From: CALANV01 sp036381615
Lineage (GTDB): Bacteria; Pseudomonadota; Alphaproteobacteria; CACIAM-22H2
Direction: 5' to 3'
Assembly: GCA_036381615.1 (NCBI GenBank)
Contig: DASVCL010000031.1
Span: 47,032 to 111,031, forward strand
DNA: 64,000 bases
The notes below the pieces were generated by a model that was not told where the DNA came from, made no database searches, and saw only the letters and a list, made by a program, of their open reading frames with translations. The position numbers and the translations under genes are program-made. Positions 1 to 7,751 of the stretch are shown here, one piece after another. How positions within the stretch are numbered: position 1 is the stretch's first letter; every line of letters starts with the position of its first letter.

Positions 1-239
1 TTTCCGTTCTCCGCGACCGGCGCCCAGCCGAAGCGCGTAAGCCCGGTCAGCAGGTTGCGGATGCTCGCCGTCCCGTCGGCATACGGCACCGGTCGCAGAT
101 CATCGAGCCGGAACGCGAATTTCTCGTGCTCCGTGCCGATCCGCCATTGGTCCTTCGGCTTGCTGCCGGCGGCGAGATATTCGATGAGCTGGCGACGATC
201 GGTGACCGGCGCGCCGCGCGATGTGGGGACACCCGACAT
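1..239 (-). CDS. gshA: Glutamate-cysteine ligase, N-terminal fragment (cut by window edge)
   Basis: This is the first step of glutathione synthesis, ATP-dependent ligation of glutamate and cysteine in the cytoplasm. Only about 79 N-terminal residues are in the window, starting at an ATG at 239. They include DRRQLIEYLAAGSKPKDQWR followed by IGTEHEKFAF, which is the conserved substrate-binding opening of the proteobacterial/plant-type ligase family. The reading frame stays open to the window edge. It lies 18 bp downstream of rsmE on the same strand, so the two are probably co-transcribed. The identification rests on the conserved N-terminus only. Confidence 0.85.
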   Translation of the reverse strand, partial: MSGVPTSRGAPVTDRRQLIEYLAAGSKPKDQWRIGTEHEKFAFRLDDLRPVPYADGTASIRNLLTGLTRFGWAPVAENG

Positions 240-257
240 GAGATGTTCCAGACGTTG

Positions 258-1028
258 TCAGAGAGGCTTCGACCGCGGCGGCGGGGCCTTGGCCCCGTCG
301 TTCGATACCGCTTGGTATATCGCCAGCGCTGCGATCGCCGCGGTGTCGGCGCGCAGCACGCGAGGCCCCAGGCCGACCGGAGTAACAAACGGGAGTTTAT
401 AAAGCGCGTCAAGCTCGACTCGCGCGAAGCCCCCCTCGGGCCCGATCAGGATGGCGGCCGGCCCGTCAGTGCCGATCCGGCCGAGCACGTCCGCGATCGG
501 CCCGCCTGCCCCGGTCTCGTCGCACAGCACGAGGCGCCGTTCGGGCGGCCATTCGGCCAGGACGGCATCCAGCCGCGCCGCCGGCATTACCTTCGGAACC
601 GTCATTCTCTCGCACTGCTCGGCCGCCTCGATGCACGTCGCGTGGAGCCGGTCGTCGTTCACGCGCGTGACGATCGTATGACGCGTGAAGACCGGCCATA
701 TCGCCGATACGCCAAGTTCCGTCGCCTTTTCCGCCATGAAGTCGAGCCGTGCCCGCTTGATCGGCGCGAATACCAGCCATATGTCCGGCTCAACCTGCTG
801 TTGCCGCAACTGCGCCTCGAGCGTGAGGGTGCACCAGCCCTTGCCGAATCCCTCGATACGCGCCGCATACTCGCCGTCGCGGCCGTTGAAGACCGCGATT
901 CGGCTGCCGACCTCGAGCCGAAGCACGTGGCGAAGATAGTGCGTGCGCGCGGCGTCGAGCCCGATCGACGGCACGTCGAGCGAGGAATCGACAAAAAGAC
1001 GCGCAACGATCCGCCCGTCTTCAGCCAT
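258..1028 (-). CDS. rsmE: 16S rRNA (uracil-1498-N3)-methyltransferase RsmE
   Basis: Predicted SPOUT-class methyltransferase that modifies U1498 of 16S rRNA using S-adenosylmethionine. The protein is 256 aa, the normal family length. The N-terminal part carries RLFVDSSLDV and HYLRHVLRL, typical of the RNA-binding PUA-like domain. The C-terminal part has the trefoil-knot SAM site (AAILIGPEGGF, then GLGPRVLRADTAAIAAL). I chose the ATG at 1028 over a GTG at 1046 because it gives the usual N-terminus. It is divergent from ubiA across 47 bp that must hold both promoters, and is followed by gshA. Confidence 0.93.
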   Translation of the reverse strand: MAEDGRIVARLFVDSSLDVPSIGLDAARTHYLRHVLRLEVGSRIAVFNGRDGEYAARIEGFGKGWCTLTLEAQLRQQQVEPDIWLVFAPIKRARLDFMAEKATELGVSAIWPVFTRHTIVTRVNDDRLHATCIEAAEQCERMTVPKVMPAARLDAVLAEWPPERRLVLCDETGAGGPIADVLGRIGTDGPAAILIGPEGGFARVELDALYKLPFVTPVGLGPRVLRADTAAIAALAIYQAVSNDGAKAPPPRSKPL

Positions 1029-1075
1029 GTTCCCAATCCACCGCACGAATCGCTAGGATGCGACCGGATTAGGCC

Positions 1076-2002
1076 ATGCCTCAAGCGACCAGTACAAGCG
1101 CGAGCGACATCCCGAAAGGCGGCTGGGTCGAGCGCCTCCTGCCGCCGGCCGCGCAACCCTATGCGCGTCTGGCGCGGCTCGACCGCCCGATCGGGACGTG
1201 GCTTCTGCTGTTCCCGTGCTGGTGGAGCGTCGCGCTGGCGGCCAACGGCCTGCCGGATGCCTTCCTGTTTGCCGCGTTCGCGGCCGGCGCGATCGTCATG
1301 CGCGGCGCCGGCTGCACCTACAACGACATCGTCGACCGGGACTTCGACGGACGGGTGGCGCGGACGGCCGATCGTCCGATCCCGTCCGGCGCGGTCACGG
1401 TCCGTCAGGCAATCGCGTTCCTGCTCCTGCAGCTGGTCATCGGGCTGATCATCCTGTTGACGTTCAACCGTACGGCGATCGGGCTCGGCGTGCTGTCGCT
1501 GGCGCTCGTGTTCACGTATCCGCTGATGAAGCGCGTCACGTGGTGGCCGCAGTTCTTTCTCGGCCTCGCCTTCAACTGGGGCGCGCTCATGGGCTATGCG
1601 GCGGTCACGGACGATCTCGCCTGGCCCGCCGTCATTCTGTACGCGGGCGGGATTCTCTGGACGCTCGGCTACGACACCATCTACGCGCACCAGGACAAGG
1701 AGGATGACGCGCTGATCGGCGTCAAATCCTCGGCGCTGCGGCTCGGCCGCCGCACGCGTCCGGCGCTGTTCGGCTTCTATGCCGGCACCGTTCTGCTGAT
1801 CGCCGCGGCGGGGTGGGCCGCCGGACTGGCCTGGCCGTTCTACGTGTTCGTCGCCGCCGGGGCCGCTCAGCTCGTGTGGCAGGCCGCCGACGTCGATCTC
1901 GACCACCCGGCCGATTGCCTCGCCAAGTTCAAATCGAACCGGGTCTTCGGCTGGCTCGTCCTCGCCGGAATCGTCGCCGGCCACCTTGCGGGCGCCGCGT
2001 GA
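1076..2002 (+). CDS. ubiA: 4-hydroxybenzoate polyprenyltransferase UbiA
   Basis: Integral membrane enzyme that prenylates 4-hydroxybenzoate in ubiquinone synthesis. It is 308 aa with about eight hydrophobic segments. The first Asp-rich Mg/prenyl-diphosphate motif is visible as NDIVDRDFD (about residue 83) within GAGCTYNDIVDRDFDGRVAR, and the second as DTIYAHQDKEDD (about residue 202). Both are characteristic of UbiA. The last codons overlap the GTG start of the following methyltransferase gene by four bases, implying translational coupling. A ubiD-family gene lies 5.7 kb downstream. Confidence 0.95.
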   Translation: MPQATSTSASDIPKGGWVERLLPPAAQPYARLARLDRPIGTWLLLFPCWWSVALAANGLPDAFLFAAFAAGAIVMRGAGCTYNDIVDRDFDGRVARTADRPIPSGAVTVRQAIAFLLLQLVIGLIILLTFNRTAIGLGVLSLALVFTYPLMKRVTWWPQFFLGLAFNWGALMGYAAVTDDLAWPAVILYAGGILWTLGYDTIYAHQDKEDDALIGVKSSALRLGRRTRPALFGFYAGTVLLIAAAGWAAGLAWPFYVFVAAGAAQLVWQAADVDLDHPADCLAKFKSNRVFGWLVLAGIVAGHLAGAA

Positions 2003-2673
2003 GCGGCCTGCGGGATGCCGAAGCGTTCGTGCGGGCACAGACCGCGATCGCCGCGCCGCCGCTCGTGCCCGAGCTCCGTCTGCATCTCGCGACCGAGGTC
2101 ACGCCGCTGTGGCAGGCGACCGAAGCCGTGCTCGCCCGGACCAATCTGCCCCCGCCTTACTGGGCGTTCGCCTGGCCCGGCGGCCAGGCGCTCGCCCGCT
2201 ATGTGCTCGATCATCCCGACGTGGTTCGGGGCCGCGCCGTGCTCGATTTCGCGGCCGGTTCGGGCATCGGCGCCATTGCGGCCGCGAAAGCCGGCGCCGC
2301 CCGAGTGACGGCGACGGATATCGATGCGCATGCGGCGGCGGCGATGCGCCTCAACGCCGCGGCCAACGGCGTGACGTTCGCGATCAGTACCGATGATCTC
2401 ACGCGCGCGGATGACGCGGATGACGGTGTCTGGGACGTCGTTCTCGCCGGCGACGTCTGCTACGAACGGCCGATGGCCGAGGCGGTGCTCGCCTGGCTGC
2501 GCCGGCAGGTGGGCCGGGGCGCCGTCGTGCTGATGGCCGATCCGGGCCGCGCCTATCTGCCGTCGAGCGGGCTGGTCGAGATCGCGCGCTACGATGTGCC
2601 GACCTCCCCCGACCTCGAGGACAGGCCGATGCGCACGACACGGGTTCTGCGTCTTCTGGCCCAGGATGTCTGA
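1999..2673 (+). CDS. Class I SAM methyltransferase, METTL20-like (probable ETF-beta lysine methyltransferase)
   Basis: A 224-aa seven-beta-strand methyltransferase starting at a GTG inside the ubiA stop codon. The SAM motif I reads VLDFAAGSGIGAIAAAKAGA and the acidic post-II residue is ATDID. The segment PPYWAFAWPGGQALARYVLD and the later AGDVCYE and DPGR motifs closely follow the pattern I know for METTL20/ETFBKMT. That family trimethylates lysines of the electron-transfer flavoprotein beta subunit in mitochondria and in some Alphaproteobacteria. Substrate is inferred from family resemblance only. Coupling to ubiA would fit a respiratory-chain role, since ETF delivers electrons to ubiquinone. 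A relative acting on another protein (PrmA/NNT1-like) is the alternative. Confidence 0.75.
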   Translation: MSGLRDAEAFVRAQTAIAAPPLVPELRLHLATEVTPLWQATEAVLARTNLPPPYWAFAWPGGQALARYVLDHPDVVRGRAVLDFAAGSGIGAIAAAKAGAARVTATDIDAHAAAAMRLNAAANGVTFAISTDDLTRADDADDGVWDVVLAGDVCYERPMAEAVLAWLRRQVGRGAVVLMADPGRAYLPSSGLVEIARYDVPTSPDLEDRPMRTTRVLRLLAQDV

Positions 2674-2683
2674 CGAAGGGCCG

Positions 2684-2914
2684 TCAGGACGGGTGCGCGG
2701 CGCGCCGTTCGCTCTCGAACGATGACGGCCGTTCCGACACGATCCGGTAGCGGATCAGCGCATTGTCGATCGTCTGCATGGTCCGCCCCAGCCACTCCTT
2801 GCGCGCGGCCTCGTAGGACACGAACGGTCCGTAGCATTCGAGCTTTGCGCCCGATCGCAGCGTCGTAAAGCTGGTATCCGTATATTCGCCGCCGACGACC
2901 CAATATTCTGCCAT
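2684..2914 (-). CDS. DUF4170 family protein
   Basis: Small cytoplasmic protein of 76 aa. It has the family pattern: EYWVVGGEYTDTSFTTL at the start, GPFVSYEAARKEW in the middle and DNALIRYRIV towards the end. I chose the ATG at 2914; an ATG three codons upstream (2923) is possible. DUF4170 proteins are widespread in Alphaproteobacteria and have no established function. The gene is convergent with the methyltransferase gene and 56 bp downstream of the multicopper oxidase gene. Confidence 0.8.
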   Translation of the reverse strand: MAEYWVVGGEYTDTSFTTLRSGAKLECYGPFVSYEAARKEWLGRTMQTIDNALIRYRIVSERPSSFESERRAAHPS

Positions 2915-2970
2915 AGCCTCCATCCAGCCGCTGTCCGAGGGGCCGGTGAACGGCCCCGGCGATGAATCGA

Positions 2971-4401
2971 TCAACTGATCCGAAACGTTCCCATCATGCC
3001 GGCCGCCTGATGCTCCAGGATGTGACAATGGAACATCCAGTCGCCCGGCTCGTCGGCGACGAACGCGATCTCCGCCGTCTCGCCCGGCGCCATCAATATC
3101 GTATCCTGCAGAACCCGCCGCAGCAGCGGCCGACCGTTGCGCGAAACGACGTGGAATGCGGTCCCGTGCAGATGCATCGGGTGATGCCAAGCGGTTTCGT
3201 TGCGGAGCGCCAGGACATAGCTTCGACCGCGGCGCAACGTCAGAAGCGGTTCATGGGCGTGCCCCAGAACCGACTGGCCATTGATGGTCCAGATGCGGCC
3301 CGCCCGCATTCGTTCGCGTACCGCGGCGACGTCGGCCTGTGACAGGCTGCCCGCCTGCATGGCACGCATCAGCTTGGGATCCATCATGCCGCCGCCGAAC
3401 TCGATCGTGTGCCGCTCCGCCCGGTCGAGCTCGGGAGCCGGAATCGGATTCGCCGGCAGTGCGACCGCCGCCGTCAGCGGCCGCGGCCGGACCGGCGCGC
3501 TTTTCTCATAGGTGATGTCGGTCAGCCTGTAGGCGCCGTTCGGATAGAACGTGTCGAGGACGGCATAGCTGCGTCCCGGCTCCGCGGTCATGTCCAGGAC
3601 GATGTCAGCCCGCATGGCCGGACCGAGCACGATCCGCCCGCCCGCCGGCGCATGCGGCGCGACCGGTTGCCCGTCGAGCGCAATCACCGTCGGCACGTGC
3701 CCCTCGAACACCAGACCGAGAATACGTGCATTGCTGACATTGACGAGGCGCAGCCGGAGACGCTCGTTCCGGCGCACCGCCAATGCCGTCGGCAGGCGCC
3801 CGTTGACCGTGACCGTGTTGCCGAGTCGGCCCGCATGGCTTGCGTCGAAAAACGCATCGAAATCCGGCGCGATCTCGGCCTCGGGCGTGAGGCGCCAGTC
3901 GTCGATGACCCAGACGATATCGCGGTCGACGTCGGGCGGTGTGCGCTCCTCGACGATGAACGCGCCGGCAAGGCCGCGCTCGACCTGTTCGTGGCTGCGG
4001 ACATGCGGGTGGTACCAGAACGTGCCGGCATCAGGCAGGTCGAACTCGTAGACGAATTGTCCGCCGGGCGGAATCGGCGGCTGCGTCAGGTGCGGCACGC
4101 CGTCCATCGCGTTCGGAACGCGCAGGCCGTGCCAGTGGACGGTCGTCTCGCCCGGCAGCCGGTTCTCGACGACGATACGGACGCGCTCGCCCTGCCGGAA
4201 ACGCAGCACGGGCCCCGGTACCTCGCCGTCATAGGCCCAGACGGCCGTCTCGGGACGATCGCTGCCGACGAGCGCGACTCGGGCCGGTGCCGCGGTCAAC
4301 CGCCGTTCGGCACGACCCTGTCCGGCGAGCGCGCGCCCGACCATTCCCGACGCCGCCGCGGCGAGCACTCCCGTCAATACGTCTCTGCGCGTCACTGCCA
4401 T
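2971..4401 (-). CDS. Multicopper oxidase, Tat-exported (CumA/laccase-like)
   Basis: A 476-aa three-cupredoxin oxidase expected to couple one-electron oxidation of phenols or metal ions to reduction of oxygen to water in the periplasm. The N-terminus has a twin-arginine signal (TRRDVLTGV, then an alanine-rich stretch). All copper ligand motifs are present: HWHG and WYHPH in the first domain, HPMHLHG and HCHILEHQAAGM near the C-terminus, the last supplying the type-1 His-Cys-His-Met set. I use the ATG at 4401; a GTG at 4413 is in frame and close to an AGGGG sequence. Substrate cannot be told from sequence. There is no obvious Met-rich CueO-type insert. Confidence 0.9.
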   Translation of the reverse strand: MAVTRRDVLTGVLAAAASGMVGRALAGQGRAERRLTAAPARVALVGSDRPETAVWAYDGEVPGPVLRFRQGERVRIVVENRLPGETTVHWHGLRVPNAMDGVPHLTQPPIPPGGQFVYEFDLPDAGTFWYHPHVRSHEQVERGLAGAFIVEERTPPDVDRDIVWVIDDWRLTPEAEIAPDFDAFFDASHAGRLGNTVTVNGRLPTALAVRRNERLRLRLVNVSNARILGLVFEGHVPTVIALDGQPVAPHAPAGGRIVLGPAMRADIVLDMTAEPGRSYAVLDTFYPNGAYRLTDITYEKSAPVRPRPLTAAVALPANPIPAPELDRAERHTIEFGGGMMDPKLMRAMQAGSLSQADVAAVRERMRAGRIWTINGQSVLGHAHEPLLTLRRGRSYVLALRNETAWHHPMHLHGTAFHVVSRNGRPLLRRVLQDTILMAPGETAEIAFVADEPGDWMFHCHILEHQAAGMMGTFRIS

Positions 4402-4555
4402 CGCGGCATTCACACCCCTGCACCCGAGTCAAGTCAATAGGGCCGGACCACGGCCGCATACGACCTAACATCGAGTCCAGCGGTCGCGCTTTCGATGCGA
4501 CGCGATGACGCAATCATCGTTGCCGAACCGAACGGGCCTCGTATACTGCGCGCCC

Positions 4556-5263
4556 ATGGCAGCAAGCCCTGAAATCTACCGTCGCATCTACGACAACTTC
4601 CGCGCCGCGATCTCGCGTTACGACTGCGGACAGAAATGCGCGCCCCACAACAATGGCGAGCCCGTGTGCTGCACGACCAAGCATGCGGTGCCGATCGTCG
4701 ACAAGAGCGAGTGGAAGCTGTTGCGGTCGCGCACCGACCTGTGGCGGCCATACAAGCCGCAGGATGCGGCGGGCCGTGAGATCGTTTCGACGCTGCACAA
4801 GGACTGCAAGGCGGTCGAATGCAAGGGCGCCCGCTTCTGCGAGCGCGACAATCGTTCGATGTCGTGCCGTACCTTCCCCTTCTTCCCTTACTTCACCCGC
4901 GCGCGGGAGTTCGTCGGACTCGCCTATTACTGGACCTTCGAGGACCGCTGCTGGATCATGAGCAACCTGCAGGTCGTCGATCCCGAATTCATCCGCGAGT
5001 TCATCGCCGCCTACGAGCTGCTGTTCCAGCACGACGAGGACGAGAAGGAAGGTTTGGTCGAACATTCCGCCTATATGCGGCGGGTGTTCACCCGCTGGAA
5101 CCGCATCATTCCGCTCATCGGGCGAGACGGCGGCTATCTGGCGGTCGAGCCGCGCACCCATGTCATCCGGCCCGCCCGCCTCGAGGAGTTCGAACGCCAC
5201 GGACCGTACAAGGACGAGCCGCCCGTCCCCGCCGCGCCGCCCATGTCCGCGGCTGCCGAATAG
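4556..5263 (+). CDS. YkgJ-family cysteine-cluster protein
   Basis: Cytoplasmic protein of about 235 aa from the ATG at 4556 (an ATG at 4505 would add 17 unlikely residues). The cysteine pattern CGQKC, CC, C...C and CERDNRSMSCRTFPFFPYF resembles the YkgJ/CxxCxxCC superfamily, thought to bind Zn or an Fe-S cluster. The exact function is unknown. The rest of the protein is a well-conserved-looking alpha/beta region ending in a Pro/Ala-rich tail. It is transcribed divergently from the multicopper oxidase gene. Confidence 0.72.
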   Translation: MAASPEIYRRIYDNFRAAISRYDCGQKCAPHNNGEPVCCTTKHAVPIVDKSEWKLLRSRTDLWRPYKPQDAAGREIVSTLHKDCKAVECKGARFCERDNRSMSCRTFPFFPYFTRAREFVGLAYYWTFEDRCWIMSNLQVVDPEFIREFIAAYELLFQHDEDEKEGLVEHSAYMRRVFTRWNRIIPLIGRDGGYLAVEPRTHVIRPARLEEFERHGPYKDEPPVPAAPPMSAAAE

Positions 5264-5355
5264 GCCGTCTCAAGACGGGGCTCAGCGCCTGCCGGAGCCC
5301 TGCCCCCGTGTCGCCCGATTGCCCGGAACGGGGCGTCCCGACGGTCGCATCGGAC

Positions 5356-5622
5356 GGACGCAGACGGGAAAGCTTGCGCCGCGGCCGCGATCTCTTCCGC
5401 GGTCATGGCGGCCGCGATGCGGTGCACCGGTTCGTCGCGCCGCATACCCGCCTTCCGGAGCCGAAGCTGCAGGGCGAGATGGTCGTCATGCCGACCGGCC
5501 TGTCTTGGGACCATCGGCTTGCCGCTGCGTCCCGCCGCGCCGTGACACGTGACGCCGGCGGGCACGTTTCGCGCCGGGATGCCGATGGCCGCAATCGCAC
5601 CGCCGGCCCGAAGGAGCGGGCC
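5356..5622 (-). pseudogene. Fossil of a class I cytochrome c domain with a broken haem motif
   Basis: The 446-bp gap between the YkgJ gene and the small lipoprotein holds about 89 codons on the minus strand that read like a c-type cytochrome domain: GAIAAIGIPARNVPAGVTCH, then GRHDDHLALQLRLRKAGMRR, DEPVHRI and MTAEEIAAAAQAF. In the family this is (I)PxCxxCHG...RLAGQ...YLxxQLxxxxxGxRR...LTDEEIAAVAAY. The first haem cysteine is replaced by glycine (GGC where TGC or TGT is expected) and the distal Met position near HRI reads Ile. No start codon, signal peptide or upstream domain is found and the frame runs on past the domain without a stop. I read it as a decayed, truncated gene; recognition is by eye. 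Confidence 0.55.
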
Positions 5623-5663
5623 CTCCGGCGACGCCGGCGGACAGGGCGCGGCGCGGGCGGTGC

Positions 5664-5689
5664 GGAACCGTCCCGCTCGTTTCGCCGTT
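5664..5689 (+). promoter_or_regulatory. EcfG-type (general stress sigma) promoter signature
   Basis: GGAAC at 5664-5668, 17 bp, then CGTT at 5686-5689. This is an exact match to the consensus used by alphaproteobacterial EcfG sigma factors. It ends 20 bp before the ATG of the small lipoprotein gene, so a transcript would have a leader of about 14 nt including the GAGGAGGA ribosome-binding site. Confidence 0.6.
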
Positions 5690-5709
5690 GTTCGGTCGAG
5701 GAGGAACCC

Positions 5710-5943
5710 ATGTATCGATTCGCATCTCTTGTCGGATTCGTCCTGCTCGCAGCCTGCGCCGGCATCGGCACGCAAAAGGTCAGCGGCAACGAGAACCAGG
5801 TAACGTTGACGGCAGCCGATCAGGGCCTGGCCCAGCGCCATTGCGAGGCCTATGGCAGGGACGCGGTGAACATGGGCCAGACCGACCGCGGACGCGTCAC
5901 CTATGCTTGCCGGCCGCGGGCGCGGTCGGGTTCAGGTACGTGA
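5710..5943 (+). CDS. Small lipoprotein, unknown function
   Basis: A 77-aa protein with a lipoprotein signal: a hydrophobic stretch FASLVGFVLLAACAG in which LAAC is the lipobox, so the mature lipoprotein is about 60 residues. The mature part contains the cysteine pair HCEAYGRDA...VTYAC, which may form a disulphide. The ATG is preceded by a strong Shine-Dalgarno (GAGGAGGAACCC) and by an exact EcfG-type promoter signature, so it is probably a stress-induced envelope protein. Its last 12 bp overlap the 3' end of the convergent oxygenase-like gene. I do not recognise a family. Confidence 0.65.
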   Translation: MYRFASLVGFVLLAACAGIGTQKVSGNENQVTLTAADQGLAQRHCEAYGRDAVNMGQTDRGRVTYACRPRARSGSGT

Positions 5944-6684
5944 GGCGGACCCGCCCGCGAACAGGAAGGTTCCGAGCAGCAGCCAGCGCCGCGCCGTCCG
6001 CACGCGCCCGCGCTTTGCGACGAGCGGCGTCGTGTAGTGCCAGAACGGCAGGCGGTAGGCGGTGATCGTGCCGGGGCCGCCGACATTCACCATTTCGGTG
6101 AAATGGCCGTCGCGCGCATAGACGAGATACTGGTGCGCGACGTCGACGTTGCTCAGGCCCACATGAAGATCGATATACCCGGCCGCGGCGCGCGGATCTT
6201 CCGGGTGATGGTCGGTATGCGGCCCGGCATAATCGCCCGGACCGTAACAAAGCACCTGCTGCCCGAACGTGCGATCGAGCGCGCGGCCGGCGAGCATCTC
6301 GGCGAAAGCGCGGAACGTACCCGACCGCATCATCGCGATGAGGCCGACCGCCTCGGCGGCGCGCCAGGCGCGGGTGCCGCGGCGTTCGAGATAGGCGGTC
6401 CGTGCGCGGACCGTCTTCGGCAGGCGTTCCTGGTAATTGCGCGTCTGGTTCCAGATCGAGCCCGGCGGAATCGGCGCGGACAGCGGCGAAAGGTGCCGGC
6501 GCAGATGCCGGTCCAGCAGACCGTGTGCCGCGCGCGCCTTGTCGGGATCGATCGCACCGGTGATCGAAATGAAGTGCCGGGTGGGATCGGCAAGTGCCCC
6601 TTTGAGCGCCGGATCGCGTCCGTCGAGGATGCGCCGCCCCTTGCGCGTCAGCAGATCCGCGAATTCGCGTGGGAATCTGTCCAT
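5932..6684 (-). CDS. 2-oxoglutarate/Fe(II) oxygenase-like protein
   Basis: A 250-aa protein without signal peptide. YGPGDYAGPHTDHHPED supplies a His-x-Asp pair, a later LPFWHYTTPL supplies a histidine, and RTARRWLLLGTF an arginine about ten residues further on. This order (HxD...H...R) is that of double-stranded beta-helix Fe(II)/2-oxoglutarate dioxygenases, with the arginine binding 2-oxoglutarate. The N-terminal half, with PPGSIWNQTRNYQERLPKT, is not one I can place. Substrate is unknown and the assignment rests on motif order only. It is convergent with the lipoprotein gene and divergent from the DMT transporter gene. Confidence 0.55.
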   Translation of the reverse strand: MDRFPREFADLLTRKGRRILDGRDPALKGALADPTRHFISITGAIDPDKARAAHGLLDRHLRRHLSPLSAPIPPGSIWNQTRNYQERLPKTVRARTAYLERRGTRAWRAAEAVGLIAMMRSGTFRAFAEMLAGRALDRTFGQQVLCYGPGDYAGPHTDHHPEDPRAAAGYIDLHVGLSNVDVAHQYLVYARDGHFTEMVNVGGPGTITAYRLPFWHYTTPLVAKRGRVRTARRWLLLGTFLFAGGSASRT

Positions 6685-6779
6685 GCCGGGAACATAGCCG
6701 CATCGGCCGGCGGGTGGATAGTCGACCGCGCCCGCTCTATAGTCCCGGCCCGCATCGGAAGAGACGAAGGAGTTTCGAC

Positions 6780-7709
6780 CTGTCGACGATCGAGCAGCGT
6801 GCCGGGGCGCGGTCGGGCAGCGAGCACACGGCCTATGCGCTGATGGCCGTCGCGCCGGCCATGTTCTGCAGCAACATGCTGGCCGCGCGCGCCACCGCGG
6901 ACACGATTCCGCCCGTGGCGCTGGCGTTCTGGCGCTGGACGCTCGTCGTGCTCATCCTGCTGCCGGTCGTCGCCGGGCCGCTGTGGCACGCGCGCAAGGC
7001 GTTGCGGCGCGAGCTGCCGGATCTGCTCCTGCTCGGGGCGCTCGGCATGGGCGTGTGCGGCGCGGTCGTCTATCTCGGCGCCCAGACCACGACCGCCACC
7101 AATATCGGCCTGATCTATGCCGCCTCGCCGGTGCTGATCATCGTGCTCGCGCGCGGCCTCTATGGCGAGGCGATGTCGCGCCGCCAGGGCGTCGGCGTCG
7201 CCCTGTCGCTCGTCGGCGTGGTCGCGATCGTCGCGCGCGGCGATTTCGGCGTGCTGCTCGGCCTGCGCTTCACGCCCGGCGACCTGTGCATCGTCGCGGC
7301 CGCCATCGCCTGGGCCGTCTACACGGTCCTGCTCCTGCATCGGCCGACGGCGCTTGCCGCCACGCCCCGGCTCGCCGCGATCTCGCTCGCCGGCGTCGTC
7401 GTGATGTTCCCCTTCCTCATCCTCGAAGCGGCGCTCGGTTACGTGCCGCGGTTGGACGTGTACACGGCCGGCTGGATTCTGTTCGTCGCCGTCGTCCCCG
7501 GGCTTGGCGCGTACCAGACCTATGCGTATGTCCAGCGCCAGCTCGGCGCCAATCGGACGTCGTTGATCATGTACCTGATCCCGATCTACAACGCCGTGCT
7601 GGCCTGGCTCCTCCTGGGCGAGACGTTGCAGGTCTATCATTACGCCGGCGCGGCACTGGTCCTGCCCGGCATCTATCTCGCCACCCGCAGACCGGACGCC
7701 ACGTCATGA
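6780..7709 (+). CDS. EamA/DMT-superfamily transporter
   Basis: Inner-membrane exporter of about 309 aa with ten hydrophobic segments arranged as two EamA repeats. Landmarks are CSNMLAARA and PVALAFWRW in the first repeat and NRTSLIMYLIPIYNAVLAWL with LLGETL in the second. Known relatives export amino acids, metabolites or drugs; the substrate here is unknown. No ATG lies near the expected start. A GAAGGAG Shine-Dalgarno sits seven bases before CTG at 6780, giving a normal N-terminus. The next in-frame ATG, at 6843, would remove part of the segment before the first helix. Confidence 0.82.
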   Translation: MSTIEQRAGARSGSEHTAYALMAVAPAMFCSNMLAARATADTIPPVALAFWRWTLVVLILLPVVAGPLWHARKALRRELPDLLLLGALGMGVCGAVVYLGAQTTTATNIGLIYAASPVLIIVLARGLYGEAMSRRQGVGVALSLVGVVAIVARGDFGVLLGLRFTPGDLCIVAAAIAWAVYTVLLLHRPTALAATPRLAAISLAGVVVMFPFLILEAALGYVPRLDVYTAGWILFVAVVPGLGAYQTYAYVQRQLGANRTSLIMYLIPIYNAVLAWLLLGETLQVYHYAGAALVLPGIYLATRRPDATS

Positions 7710-7751
7710 CCATGGTGGCCAAAGCTTCCCCCGCATAGGATCGCCGCCGCA

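Noticed and set aside
281..300. Palindrome CGGGGCCTTGGCCCCG near the rsmE 3' end
   Set aside because: It lies inside the rsmE coding region and encodes normal C-terminal residues; there is no T tract after it.
4505..4555. Upstream in-frame ATG for the YkgJ-like gene
   Set aside because: The added 17 residues are not family-like, and the ATG at 4556 gives a normal N-terminus.
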